This document shows positions 29,799 through 38,045 of a stretch of DNA of 64,000 nucleotides, piece after piece; position 1 is the stretch's first letter, and each line of letters opens with the position of its first letter. The translations under genes and the position numbers were made by a program. The DNA comes from Burkholderia gladioli (GTDB lineage: Bacteria > Pseudomonadota > Gammaproteobacteria > Burkholderiales > Burkholderiaceae): contig NZ_CP009323.1 of NCBI RefSeq assembly GCF_000959725.1, positions 1,798,001 through 1,862,000 on the forward strand, read 5' to 3'. A model generated the notes under the pieces. That model was not told the origin of the DNA and did no database searches. It saw only the letters and a list, made by a program, of their open reading frames with translations.

Positions 29799-31073
29799 AT
29801 GGACAGGCAAGTGAAGGTGGACGGCGCGCGCCTCTGGCGCAGCCTGATGGAGATGGCGGAAATCGGCGCGACCGCGCGCGGCGGCGTACGGCGCCTGGCG
29901 CTCACCGACGAGGATCGGCGTGGGCGCGAGCGTTTCGCGCAATGGTGCCGCGAAGCCGGCATGGCGGTCAGCGTCGATGCGGTGGGCAACCTGTTCGCGC
30001 GGCGCGCCGGCACCGATCCCGAAGCCGCGCCGGTGCTGGTCGGCAGCCACCTCGACACGCAGCCCGAAGGCGGCCGCTTCGACGGCGTCTACGGCGTGCT
30101 GGCCGGGCTGGAACTGGTGCGCGCATTGAACGATGCGGGGCAGGCCACCGAGAAGCCGATCGAGATCGTCTCGTGGACCAACGAGGAGGGAGCCCGCTTC
30201 ACGCCCGCCATGCTCGGCTCGGCCGTCTATACGGGCGCGACGCCGCTCGATGCCGCGCTGGCGACGAGCGACGCGGACGGCGTGACGCTCGGCGAGGCGC
30301 TCGATGCCAGCGGCTATCGCGGGCAGCGCGCGATCGGCGGCGAACGCATCGATGCCTATTTCGAGGCGCACATCGAGCAGGGGCCGGTGCTCGAGGCCAA
30401 CGGCACCACCATCGGCGTGGTGACGGGCGGCCAGGCGATCCGCTGGCTCGACGTGACGGTGACGGGCGTGGCCGCCCACGCCGGCACCACGCCGATGCCG
30501 TATCGCAAGGATGCGCTGTTCGCGAGCGCTCGGATGGCGCTCGAACTGGAGCGCATCATCGCAAGCTACGCGCCGCGCGGGCTGGCCACCATCGGCCAGG
30601 CGACGATCCCCAACGCCTCGCGCAACACCATCGCCGGGCAGCTCGCGTTCACCGTCGACCTGCGCCATCACGAGGATGCAGAGGTCGATGCGATCGAGCG
30701 CGAACTGCGCGCCGCGTTCGAGCGGATCGCGGCCGAGCGCGGCCTGCGCGTCGAGATCTCGACCTACTGGCGCAGCCCCGCCACGCCCTTCGACGCGAGC
30801 TGCGTGGCGCTGGTGCAGCAGGCGGTCGACGCACTCGGGTATTCGAACCAGCGCATCGTCAGCGGCGCCGGCCACGACGCTATCCACCTCGCGCGTCACT
30901 GCCCGACCGCGATGGTCTTCATTCCCTGCGTGGACGGCCTTTCGCACAACGAAGCCGAGGACGCACTGCCCGAGGACGTGACGCGCGGCGCCGAGGTGCT
31001 GCTGCAGGCCGTGCTCGCGCGCGTCGGCGCGCGCAGCGCCGCCACGATCAACGACGAGTCGGAGAGCCGATGA
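29799..31073 (+). CDS. M20-family amidohydrolase (allantoate amidohydrolase / N-carbamoyl-amino acid hydrolase type)
   Basis: A 424-residue metal-dependent amidohydrolase. Probable ligands are His84 and Asp86 (GSHLDTQPEGG), Asp95, the Glu129-Glu130 pair (WTNEEGARF), His191 (HIEQGP) and His383 (SHNEAE), the order seen in allantoate amidohydrolases, beta-ureidopropionases and L-carbamoylases. Such enzymes split a carbamoyl or ureido group from an amino acid or related acid. The exact substrate cannot be read from the motifs. A dimerisation domain lies in the middle (about residues 215-330). It overlaps the following deacetylase gene by ATGA, so the two products are probably made together. Confidence 0.9.
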   Translation: MDRQVKVDGARLWRSLMEMAEIGATARGGVRRLALTDEDRRGRERFAQWCREAGMAVSVDAVGNLFARRAGTDPEAAPVLVGSHLDTQPEGGRFDGVYGVLAGLELVRALNDAGQATEKPIEIVSWTNEEGARFTPAMLGSAVYTGATPLDAALATSDADGVTLGEALDASGYRGQRAIGGERIDAYFEAHIEQGPVLEANGTTIGVVTGGQAIRWLDVTVTGVAAHAGTTPMPYRKDALFASARMALELERIIASYAPRGLATIGQATIPNASRNTIAGQLAFTVDLRHHEDAEVDAIERELRAAFERIAAERGLRVEISTYWRSPATPFDASCVALVQQAVDALGYSNQRIVSGAGHDAIHLARHCPTAMVFIPCVDGLSHNEAEDALPEDVTRGAEVLLQAVLARVGARSAATINDESESR

Positions 31074-32095
31074 AAACCTTCTTCCATCCCGAGCAACTGT
31101 TGCACCATCCGCGCAGCTATCTGTCACGCGGCCAGATGCGCGAGCCGCAGGAAGTGCCGGAGCGCGCGGCGCGGCTGGTGGCGGCCGCCGGCTCGCTGGA
31201 CTTCACGGTCGAGGCGCCGGCCGATCGCGGTACCGCGGCGATCGCGGCCGTGCACGACATGAACTACCTGCGCTTTCTCGAGGAAGCGCATCGCGACTGG
31301 AAGCGCATGCCCGACGACTGGGGCGACGAGGTGATGTCGAACATCTTCGTGCGCGAGCCGAACCCGCTGCGCGGCGTGCTGGCCCAGGCGGCGCGCTACC
31401 TGGCCGACGGCAGTTGCCCGGTCGGCGAACAGACCTGGCGTTCGGCCTATTGGTCGGCGCAGAGCGCGCTGGCCGCGGCCGAGGCCGTGAATGGCGGCGC
31501 ACGCGAGGCCTGGGGCCTGTGCCGGCCGCCCGGCCATCACGCACGGCGCGATGCGGCGGGCGGCTTCTGCTACCTGAACAATGCCGCGATTGCCGCGCAG
31601 GCGCTGCGCCAGCGCTTCGGCCGCGTGGCGATCCTCGACACCGACATGCATCACGGCCAGGGCGTGCAGGAGATCTTCTACGGTCGCGACGACGTGCTCT
31701 ACATCTCGATCCACGGCGATCCGACCAACTTCTACCCGGTCGTCGCCGGCTACGAGGAGGAAACCGGCAGCGGCGCGGGCGATGGCTACAACGTCAACCT
31801 GCCGATGCCGCACGGCGCCTCGGAGGCGATGTTCTTCGAACGCGTCGACGATGCGCTGCGCGTACTGCGCCGCTTCGAAGCCGATGCGATCGTGCTCGCG
31901 CTCGGCTTCGACATCTACCGCGACGATCCGCAATCGAAGGTGGCCGTCACCACCGAGGGCTTCGGTCGTCTTGGCGGCGCGGTGGGCGCGCTGGGCCTGC
32001 CGACCGTGATCGTGCAGGAGGGCGGTTATCACCTGGAGAGCCTGGAGGCGAATGCGCGCGCTTTCTTCGGCGGGTTCGGCGAGGCACGAGGCTAG
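31070..32095 (+). CDS. Acetylpolyamine amidohydrolase-like deacetylase (histone deacetylase superfamily)
   Basis: A 341-residue zinc deacetylase. The active-site set is complete: His156-His157 (PPGHHA), zinc ligands Asp192 and His194 (TDMHHGQG) and Asp281 (LGFD), and the transition-state Tyr320 (EGGYH). Numbering and the N-terminal MKTFFHPEQLLHHP closely follow characterised bacterial acetylpolyamine amidohydrolases, which remove acetyl groups from acetylputrescine and related amines. The long frame is open far upstream, but ATG at 31070 overlaps the M20 stop codon (ATGA) and matches the family start. It ends the first half of the cluster at a strong terminator. Confidence 0.9.
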   Translation: MKTFFHPEQLLHHPRSYLSRGQMREPQEVPERAARLVAAAGSLDFTVEAPADRGTAAIAAVHDMNYLRFLEEAHRDWKRMPDDWGDEVMSNIFVREPNPLRGVLAQAARYLADGSCPVGEQTWRSAYWSAQSALAAAEAVNGGAREAWGLCRPPGHHARRDAAGGFCYLNNAAIAAQALRQRFGRVAILDTDMHHGQGVQEIFYGRDDVLYISIHGDPTNFYPVVAGYEEETGSGAGDGYNVNLPMPHGASEAMFFERVDDALRVLRRFEADAIVLALGFDIYRDDPQSKVAVTTEGFGRLGGAVGALGLPTVIVQEGGYHLESLEANARAFFGGFGEARG

Positions 32096-32150
32096 CGATG
32101 CGTTGAACGCGATCCGCCGGAGGCGGATCGTCAGGGGTTCGATGCAAGGA

Positions 32151-32200
32151 AACGCGGCGCCGGGAGCAGGCTCATGCTCCCGGCGCCGCGTTTGTTTTTT
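32151..32200 (+). terminator. Terminator after the deacetylase gene
   Basis: A perfect 18-bp stem (32151-32168 with 32175-32192; core CGCGGCGCCGGGAGCA) with a 6-nt loop, then TTGTTTTTT. One of the strongest hairpins in the window; it separates the MFS1-M20-deacetylase unit from the porin. Confidence 0.95.
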
Positions 32201-32252
32201 TCAGGCGCGTCGCGCGGTATCGATGGATGAACGCCATTAATACTGACGATGA

Positions 32253-32294
32253 GTAAACGGCATTTTACGCAGCGATATCGGCGATGGATAAATC
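32253..32294 (+). promoter_or_regulatory. Porin promoter with shared island motif
   Basis: GTAAACGGCATTTTAC (32253-32268) contains GTAAA and TTTAC as an inverted repeat. TTTACG (32264-32269), 17 bp and GATAAA (32287-32292) form a probable promoter. The 37 bases from 32258 match those from 33607, before MFS 2, at about 26 positions without gaps, starting with 12 identical bases CGGCATTTTACG. Confidence 0.6.
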
Positions 32295-32380
32295 ACCCAG
32301 GCCGCCTGTGCGAGCCATTTCACGAATTCACAGCTTCGCACTGCGAATCGACTCATCGACCATACGACAGGGAGTCCACC

Positions 32381-33556
32381 ATGTACAAACCGCTTTGCCT
32401 CGGCGCCGCCTTGCTGTGCGCCAACGGCCTGGCCCACGCGCAGAACTCGGTGACGCTGTACGGCATCATCGACCAGGGTATCGCGATCAATACCAACGCG
32501 GCTGGCAGCCGCCAGTACGCGCTGACGAGCGGCAACGAATCGGGCAGCCGCTGGGGGCTGCGCGGCCGCGAGGAACTCGGCGGCGGCCTGTTTTCGCTGT
32601 TCGTGCTGGAAGGCGGCTTCAACGGCTCGACCGGCGCGCTCGGGCAGAACGGCGACCTGTTCGGCCGCCAGGTCTATGTGGGCCTGGGCTCCTCGCGCCT
32701 GGGCACGCTGACGGCGGGGCGCCAGTACCTTCCGAATGCGGAGATGGTCGGCATCTTCGAGGCGGGCGAGGACTGGGCGCTGTCGGGGGCCGGCTACGGC
32801 GCGCATCCGGGCGATCTCGACGACCTCGACGGCTCGTTTCGCGTCAACAACGCACTGAAGTACAGCTCGCCGACCTGGGCCGGCTTCAATGCCGAGGCGC
32901 TCTACAGTTTCGGCGGCGTGGCCGGCAGCAGCTCGCGCAACCAGATCTACGGCTTCGGCCTAGGTTGGCAAGGCGGCCCGTTCAAGGCCGCCGCGGCCTA
33001 CACCTTCGCGCGTAACCCGAACTTCTCGCTGTACGGCAACAAGGCCAACGACAGCGCGAGCGGCAGCAACATGGCGAGCCCCGTCTACAGCGGCTACGCC
33101 AGCGCCGGCTCGCAGCAGATCGTCAATGCGGGCGGCACCTACACGCTCGGCGCGGCGACCTTCGGCGCCGTCTACAGCAACACGCGTTTCCAGAACCTCG
33201 GCGCCACCGCCGTGAGCGGCTCGGCCAGCGCGATGCTGGGCGCGAGCGTCGCCTTCAATACCTTCGAGCTGAACGCGAAGTACCTGATCACGCCGGCGTT
33301 GCAGGTGGCGGCCTCCTACGCGCTGACCAGGAGCAGCAGCGTGAACGGTCGCGAGGGCGCGAAGTACAGCCAGCTCGAGGCCGGCCTCGACTATTCGCTC
33401 TCCAAGCGCACCGACCTCTACGCGGTCAGCGTCTACCAGCTCGCCAGCGGCACCGACTCGACGGGTCGCAAGGCGGTCGCGGCGGTGGCCTTCGCCACGC
33501 CGTCCTCGAACAGCCACCAGCTCGTCACGGTCGCCGGGATCCGGCACCGGTTCTGA
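32381..33556 (+). CDS. Gram-negative outer-membrane porin
   Basis: A 391-residue beta-barrel porin of the Neisseria/Burkholderia general porin type. The signal peptide ends in LAHA with likely cleavage after Ala20. The mature start QNSVTLYGIIDQGI is typical, as are GSRWGLRGREELGGGL and the C-terminal aromatic residue (GIRHRF) needed for barrel assembly. ATG at 32381 follows GGGAG at a good distance; the open frame upstream is ignored because it precedes the signal peptide. Its place in the island suggests it admits the substrate handled by the neighbouring genes. Confidence 0.93.
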   Translation: MYKPLCLGAALLCANGLAHAQNSVTLYGIIDQGIAINTNAAGSRQYALTSGNESGSRWGLRGREELGGGLFSLFVLEGGFNGSTGALGQNGDLFGRQVYVGLGSSRLGTLTAGRQYLPNAEMVGIFEAGEDWALSGAGYGAHPGDLDDLDGSFRVNNALKYSSPTWAGFNAEALYSFGGVAGSSSRNQIYGFGLGWQGGPFKAAAAYTFARNPNFSLYGNKANDSASGSNMASPVYSGYASAGSQQIVNAGGTYTLGAATFGAVYSNTRFQNLGATAVSGSASAMLGASVAFNTFELNAKYLITPALQVAASYALTRSSSVNGREGAKYSQLEAGLDYSLSKRTDLYAVSVYQLASGTDSTGRKAVAAVAFATPSSNSHQLVTVAGIRHRF

Positions 33557-33568
33557 GCGAGGCGCCGG

Positions 33569-33597
33569 GCGGAGCATGAATCCGGCTCATGCTCCGC
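33569..33597 (+). terminator. Hairpin after the porin gene
   Basis: Perfect 11-bp arms GCGGAGCATGA (33569-33579) and TCATGCTCCGC (33587-33597), 12 nt after the porin stop. No T run follows, so it may be a processing or Rho-related structure rather than a strict intrinsic terminator. The MFS2 promoter begins only 10 bp later. Confidence 0.5.
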
Positions 33598-33602
33598 ATA
33601 AG

Positions 33603-33643
33603 AATTCGGCATTTTACGAGCCGATATTGGTCACCGATAAAGG
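33603..33643 (+). promoter_or_regulatory. MFS2 promoter with shared island motif
   Basis: AATTCGGCATTT (33603-33614) runs into a probable promoter: TTTACG (33613-33618), 17 bp, GATAAA (33636-33641). The region from 33607 aligns without gaps to the porin promoter. The 12-mer AATTCGGCATTT is repeated, inverted, in front of LysR 2 (37865-37876). Confidence 0.6.
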
Positions 33644-33699
33644 TGGCAGGCCGTGGCGCCGCAAGGCCGCATGCACGGCAACCCGACCCAGGATCCCCG

Positions 33700-35019
33700 A
33701 TGACGTCCACCGTCCCTCAACGCCAGCCGATCCGCGCCGCGCTCGCGGCCTTCATCGGCACGACCATCGAGTTCTACGATTTCTATACCTACGCCACGGC
33801 CGCCGCGCTGGTGCTCGGCGGCGTGTTCTTCCCAAGCGCGGATCCGTTCGTCAGCACGCTCGCCTCGTTCGCGACCTTCGCGGTCGGCTTCGTCGCGCGG
33901 CCGCTGAGCGGCGCCGTGTTCGGTCATTGGGGCGACCGGCTCGGCCGCAAGAAAATGCTGATCCTGACCATGTTCCTGATGGGCGTGGCGACCACCGGCA
34001 TCGGCCTGCTGCCATCCTATGCGTCGATCGGCGTGGCCGCGCCGGTGATCCTGATTCTGCTGCGCATCGTGCAGGGCATCGCGGTCGGCGGCGAATGGGG
34101 CGGCGCGGTGCTGATGTCGAGCGAGCATGCCGCGCCCGGGCGCAAGACGCTGTTCGCCTCGTTCCCGCAGCTGGGCAGCCCGGCCGGGCTGCTGCTCTCG
34201 CTGATCGCATTCCGCGCCGTCTCGGCGCTCGATCACGAGGCCTTCCTGGCCTGGGGCTGGCGGCTGCCGTTCCTGGCCAGCTTCGTGCTGCTGGTGGCCG
34301 GCGTGGTGGTGCGCCTCGGCGTGAACGAATCGCCAGAGTTCGAGCAGGCCCGGCGCGAGAACCGGCGCGCCAAGGCGCCGGTCAGGGAGGTGCTGCGCGG
34401 CTACTGGCGGCCGATCGTCTATGCCGCGGCGGCCACCACCATCGGCTCGGCCGGCTTCTTCTTCACCAACACCTTCATGATCTCCTACGTGACGAGCTTC
34501 CTGAAGATGCCCAAGCCGCTGATCCTCGACTGCCTGTTCGCGGTCACGCTGATCCAGCTCGCCTCGCAGCCGGTCTCGGCGCTGCTGGCCCAGCGTTTCG
34601 GCGATGCGCGCTTCCTGAGCGCGGCGGCGCTGCTGTCGATCTTCACGCCCTATCCGATGTTCGCGCTCGTCAACAGCCAGCAGCCGGTGCTGATCGTGCT
34701 CGGCATCGCGCTGGCGGTGGTGGTGCTGTCGGCCGTTTATGCCGTGATCGCCGGTTTCATGACACGCGCCTTCCCGACCCCGCTGCGCTATTCCGGCATC
34801 TCGATCGCCTACCAGCTCTGCGCGACCGTGGCCGGCGGCACCACCCCGCTGATCGGCACCATGCTCGCGCAGCATTACCGCGGCCAGTGGCTGCCGCTCG
34901 CGATGTTCTTCTCGCTGCTGTCGGCCGTCTCGCTGGTCGGCATCGTCGCGCTGGCGCGCTACCAGCGCCGTCTCGCGCCCGCGCACGAGGCGGCGGCCGG
35001 CTCCGTGCCGGCGGCGTGA
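33700..35019 (+). CDS. MHS-family MFS transporter 2
   Basis: A 439-residue paralogue of MFS 1, with the same motifs GHWGDRLGRKKML and IVQGIAVGGEWGGAVLM and about twelve membrane segments. The two align almost end to end by eye. ATG at 33700 gives MTSTVPQRQPIRAALAAFIG, matching the start of MFS 1; upstream in-frame codons overlap the promoter. It leads a second transcription unit with the aldolase-fold protein and the GhrA-like reductase. The substrate is unknown; carriage of an organic acid would fit the downstream enzymes. Confidence 0.92.
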   Translation: MTSTVPQRQPIRAALAAFIGTTIEFYDFYTYATAAALVLGGVFFPSADPFVSTLASFATFAVGFVARPLSGAVFGHWGDRLGRKKMLILTMFLMGVATTGIGLLPSYASIGVAAPVILILLRIVQGIAVGGEWGGAVLMSSEHAAPGRKTLFASFPQLGSPAGLLLSLIAFRAVSALDHEAFLAWGWRLPFLASFVLLVAGVVVRLGVNESPEFEQARRENRRAKAPVREVLRGYWRPIVYAAAATTIGSAGFFFTNTFMISYVTSFLKMPKPLILDCLFAVTLIQLASQPVSALLAQRFGDARFLSAAALLSIFTPYPMFALVNSQQPVLIVLGIALAVVVLSAVYAVIAGFMTRAFPTPLRYSGISIAYQLCATVAGGTTPLIGTMLAQHYRGQWLPLAMFFSLLSAVSLVGIVALARYQRRLAPAHEAAAGSVPAA

Positions 35020-35067
35020 CGCGCGGGCATCCAGTCTCGTCCCTTTTTCTTCCTGTCATCGACCACC

Positions 35068-35847
35068 ATGCACACCGAACCACATCCGACTCCCGAGGCC
35101 GAATGGACGACGCGCGTCGAGCTCGCCGCGCTGTATCGGCTGGTCGCGCACTTCGGCATGACCGACATGATCGACACGCACATCACCGCGCGCGTGCCGG
35201 GCCCCGAGCATCACTTCCTGATCAACCGCTACGGCGTGCTGTTCCATGAAATGCGCGCCTCCGACCTGGTCAGGATCGACGCCGAAGGGCGCGTGGTCGA
35301 GCCCGCTGCCGCCAATGGCGATGGCGACCCGGCGCGCCGTCGCGTCAACGCGGCCGGCTTCACGATCCACTCGGCGATCCACATGGCGCGCCCGGACCTG
35401 TGCTGCGTGATCCACACGCACACGGCGGCCGGCTCGGCCGTCTCGGCGCAACGCCACGGGCTGCTGCCGATCAGCCAGCACGCGCTCAAGTTCCACGAGC
35501 GGATCGGCTATCACGACTACGAGGGCATCGCGCTCGATCTCGGCGAGCGCGAACGGCTGATTCGCGACCTGGGCCCGCATAGCGCGATGATCCTGCGCAA
35601 CCACGGGCTGCTCGCGGCCGGGCGCTCGGTGGCGGCGGCCTTCCAGAACATCTACTTCCTGGAGCGCGCCTGCCAGATCCAGGTGCGCGCGCTGGCCGGC
35701 AACGCCGAGCTGATCCTGCCGCCCGAAGCGGTGCGCCGACTCACGGCGGAGCAGTTCGATCGCGACGAAGCCGACGCGATCATCGCGCTGCAATGGCAGG
35801 CCGCGCTGCGGCTCATCGAAGGCGGCGCGACCGACTACCGTAGCTGA
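35068..35847 (+). CDS. Class II aldolase/adducin-fold protein
   Basis: A 259-residue protein of the class II aldolase/adducin fold. Three metal-binding histidines are in place: His116 and His118 (VIHTHTAAG) and His179 (LRNHGLL). By eye alignment to fuculose-1-phosphate aldolase, the position of its catalytic Glu73 falls at Gly97 (NAAGFTIHSAIH), so ordinary retro-aldol activity is doubtful. Decarboxylase-, epimerase- or adducin-like roles are possible. It lies 48 bp after MFS 2 and 2 bp before the reductase gene, so the three are probably one operon. Confidence 0.85.
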   Translation: MHTEPHPTPEAEWTTRVELAALYRLVAHFGMTDMIDTHITARVPGPEHHFLINRYGVLFHEMRASDLVRIDAEGRVVEPAAANGDGDPARRRVNAAGFTIHSAIHMARPDLCCVIHTHTAAGSAVSAQRHGLLPISQHALKFHERIGYHDYEGIALDLGERERLIRDLGPHSAMILRNHGLLAAGRSVAAAFQNIYFLERACQIQVRALAGNAELILPPEAVRRLTAEQFDRDEADAIIALQWQAALRLIEGGATDYRS

Positions 35848-35849
35848 TC

Positions 35850-36764
35850 ATGACGCGCATCGCCTTTCTCAGCGACGGGTTCGACCTGTCGCCGCTGTTC
35901 GCGCCGCTGCGCGAGCGCCTGCCCGGGCTGCAGGTGGTCGGCGCCGACGGGCACGATGCCGAGATCGCCGTCTGCTGGCGTCCGCCGGCCGGCGCGCTGG
36001 CGCGGCTGCCCTCGCTGCGGCTGGTGCACAGCATCGCCGCCGGTGTCGACCACATCCTGGTCGATCCCGAGCTGCCCGCGGTGCCCGTGTGCCGCGTGGT
36101 CGATCCCGTCCACGCCGAGGGCATGGGCGAGTTCGCGATGTGGGCCGTGCTGCATTTCCATCGCGGTTTCGATCGCGTGCTCGCCAACCAGCGCGAACGG
36201 CGCTGGCTGCGCGAGCCGCAGGTCGCGGCGCAGGCACGCACGATCGGCGTGATGGGGCTCGGCGCGCTGGGCCGGCATGTCGCCGGGCTGCTTGCCGGGG
36301 CGGGTTTTCGCGTGCGCGGCTGGTCGCGCGAGCGCAAGCGTCTCGATGGCATCGAGACCTTCGGTGCCGGGCAGCTCGACGACTTCCTGGCCGGCAGCGA
36401 GATGCTGGTCTGCCTGCTGCCGCTCACCGCCGATACACGCGCCCTGATCGACCGGCGCCTGCTCGCGCGCCTGCCGCGCGGCGCGAAGCTGATCCATGTG
36501 GGGCGCGGCGAGCACCTGGTCGCGGCGGACGTGCTGGCCGCGCTCGAGGACGGCAGGCTCGGCGGCGCGGTGATCGACGTGTTCGAGCGCGAGCCGCTGC
36601 CCGAGGACGATCCGTTCTGGGATGCGCCGAACCTGATCGTCACGCCGCACATGGCCTCGGTGGCCAGCTTCGAGCGGATCGCCGCGCAGATCGCGGACAA
36701 CGTGATGCGTCTGCGCGAGGGTTTGCCGCTGGCCAATCGGGTCGATCCGGCGCTGGGCTACTGA
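35850..36764 (+). CDS. GhrA-like glyoxylate/hydroxypyruvate reductase (D-2-hydroxyacid dehydrogenase)
   Basis: A 304-residue NAD(P)H-dependent D-2-hydroxyacid dehydrogenase. The nucleotide-binding loop is GLGALG (136-141). The catalytic trio is Arg219 (HVGRGEH), Glu248 (FEREPLPED) and His267 (TPHMAS). The compact N-terminal domain and length resemble E. coli GhrA, which reduces glyoxylate and hydroxypyruvate. With the aldolase-fold protein upstream it would handle a 2-oxo-acid or aldehyde-acid product of the pathway. It is convergent with LysR 2, with no clear terminator in the 97-bp gap, only a short run of CTG repeats. Confidence 0.88.
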   Translation: MTRIAFLSDGFDLSPLFAPLRERLPGLQVVGADGHDAEIAVCWRPPAGALARLPSLRLVHSIAAGVDHILVDPELPAVPVCRVVDPVHAEGMGEFAMWAVLHFHRGFDRVLANQRERRWLREPQVAAQARTIGVMGLGALGRHVAGLLAGAGFRVRGWSRERKRLDGIETFGAGQLDDFLAGSEMLVCLLPLTADTRALIDRRLLARLPRGAKLIHVGRGEHLVAADVLAALEDGRLGGAVIDVFEREPLPEDDPFWDAPNLIVTPHMASVASFERIAAQIADNVMRLREGLPLANRVDPALGY

Positions 36765-36861
36765 GCGGGCCTGGCGGCAAGGGCGTTGCCTTGTGTCCTG
36801 CTGCTGCTGCTGAAGGTCGCGGTGGGTTCCGAAAGAAGATGCGCGGCAGCCGCCGCGTCGC

Positions 36862-37845
36862 TCAGCCGGTCTTCGCCGGCGTGTCGAGGCTCTCGCCGCC
36901 ATGTGCCCGCACCTGCCCCGCCGCGAACGCGCGCAGCCGCTCCAGGAACACGGCCTCGGCCGCGCGCGGCTTGCGTTCGGCGGCCCACAGCAGCACCACG
37001 TCGAGATCGGCGATGCCCTCGGCCGGCGGCAGGCGCATCATGCGGCCCGCGGCGACCTGGGCCTGCCCGACGTGCTCGGGCAGGCTGCCGATGCCGAACC
37101 CGGCAACGATCAGCCGCATCACCTCCGCCATGCTCGCCGAGGTCGCGACCACCCGCCCGGCCAGGCCATGCTGGTCGCGAAACACGCCGAGCACCGACAG
37201 CGAGGCGCCGAGCTGGTCGCCCGCGAAGGACACGAAATTCTCCTCGCGCAGGTCCTCGACGCTCAGGCCCTCTCGACCGAACAGCGGATGGCGGCGCCCG
37301 CAGAACAGCGCGTAGCGCTGCGGCATGAACAACTGCTGGGCGATCTTGCCGCCCACGTGCCGGTTCAGGCTCAGCGCGGCGGTGGCCGTGTGCTGCAGCA
37401 AGGCGCTCGGCACGTCGGCGCTGCGCATCACCTGCACCTCGAAATCGATATCGGGATAGTCGGCGTGGAAGTCGGCGAGGAAATCGTCGTAGGCCTCGGA
37501 CTGCACGCCGCTGACCGTGATCAGCCGCACCTGCCCCGACACGTAATGACCGCCTTCGCCCTCGTCGCTGGCCAGGCGCGAGATGCTGCCGTAGATCTCC
37601 TCGGCGATCTCGCGCACCTCGTTGCCGGCGCGCGTGATGTCGATGCGCGGGCCGCTGCGTTGCACGAGCTTGCGGCCGAGCTGTTCCTCGAGGCGGCGCA
37701 GCGCGTGGCTGACCGCCGGCTGGGTGATGTGCAGGTGGGCGGCGGCGCGGCTCACGCTCTGCTCGCGAGCGATCACCAGGAAGGTCCGCAGCAGGTTCCA
37801 GTCGAGCCGGTCGTTGATCAGTGCGGCGCGCACGCTGCGGGTCAT
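36862..37845 (-). CDS. LysR-type transcriptional regulator 2
   Basis: A 327-residue LysR regulator. The helix-turn-helix is at about residues 26-50 (QSVSRAAAHLHITQPAVSHA) with a C-terminal effector domain. It is a paralogue of LysR 1 and convergent to the MFS2-aldolase-reductase operon. AATTCGGCATTT lies 20-31 bp before its start codon, and the same 12-mer precedes MFS 2. I therefore infer that LysR 2 recognises this sequence, controls the porin and MFS2 operon, and regulates itself. Confidence 0.92.
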   Translation of the reverse strand: MTRSVRAALINDRLDWNLLRTFLVIAREQSVSRAAAHLHITQPAVSHALRRLEEQLGRKLVQRSGPRIDITRAGNEVREIAEEIYGSISRLASDEGEGGHYVSGQVRLITVSGVQSEAYDDFLADFHADYPDIDFEVQVMRSADVPSALLQHTATAALSLNRHVGGKIAQQLFMPQRYALFCGRRHPLFGREGLSVEDLREENFVSFAGDQLGASLSVLGVFRDQHGLAGRVVATSASMAEVMRLIVAGFGIGSLPEHVGQAQVAAGRMMRLPPAEGIADLDVVLLWAAERKPRAAEAVFLERLRAFAAGQVRAHGGESLDTPAKTG

Positions 37846-37864
37846 CGCGGGCTCCGGAGGCGGG

Positions 37865-37876
37865 AAATGCCGAATT
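37865..37876 (-). promoter_or_regulatory. Inverted copy of the island motif before LysR 2
   Basis: AATTCGGCATTT on the minus strand, identical to 33603-33614 before MFS 2. It is placed 20 bp upstream of the LysR 2 start codon, a common position for autoregulation. Confidence 0.5.
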
Positions 37877-38045
37877 ATAGGTGCGCCATTTTGCCCCGTG
37901 CATCCGTTGTTTCGAGATGAGGCGGGTGCTATGTTCGGACCTCGTTTTTTTCGAACTCAGGCCGGCGCGCTTGAACCGGCCTGCGCCGGCATGATCTCGT
38001 TGCCCTCGATCGCGTCCCGGCCGCGCGACAAACGAGGAGGGAATC

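Noticed and set aside
28820..32095. A 1091-codon plus-strand open frame
   Set aside because: The first 750 codons are an Arg/Ala/Gly-rich shadow of MFS 1 and the M20 hydrolase in another frame; only the part from 31070 is the real deacetylase gene.
33576..35249. A 557-codon frame across MFS 2
   Set aside because: Shadow frame of the transporter with Arg/Ala-rich low complexity; the sense frame has clear MFS motifs.
36795..36813. Short run of CTG repeats after the reductase gene
   Set aside because: Only about four units, with no sign of a phase-variable gene; likely chance in high-GC sequence.
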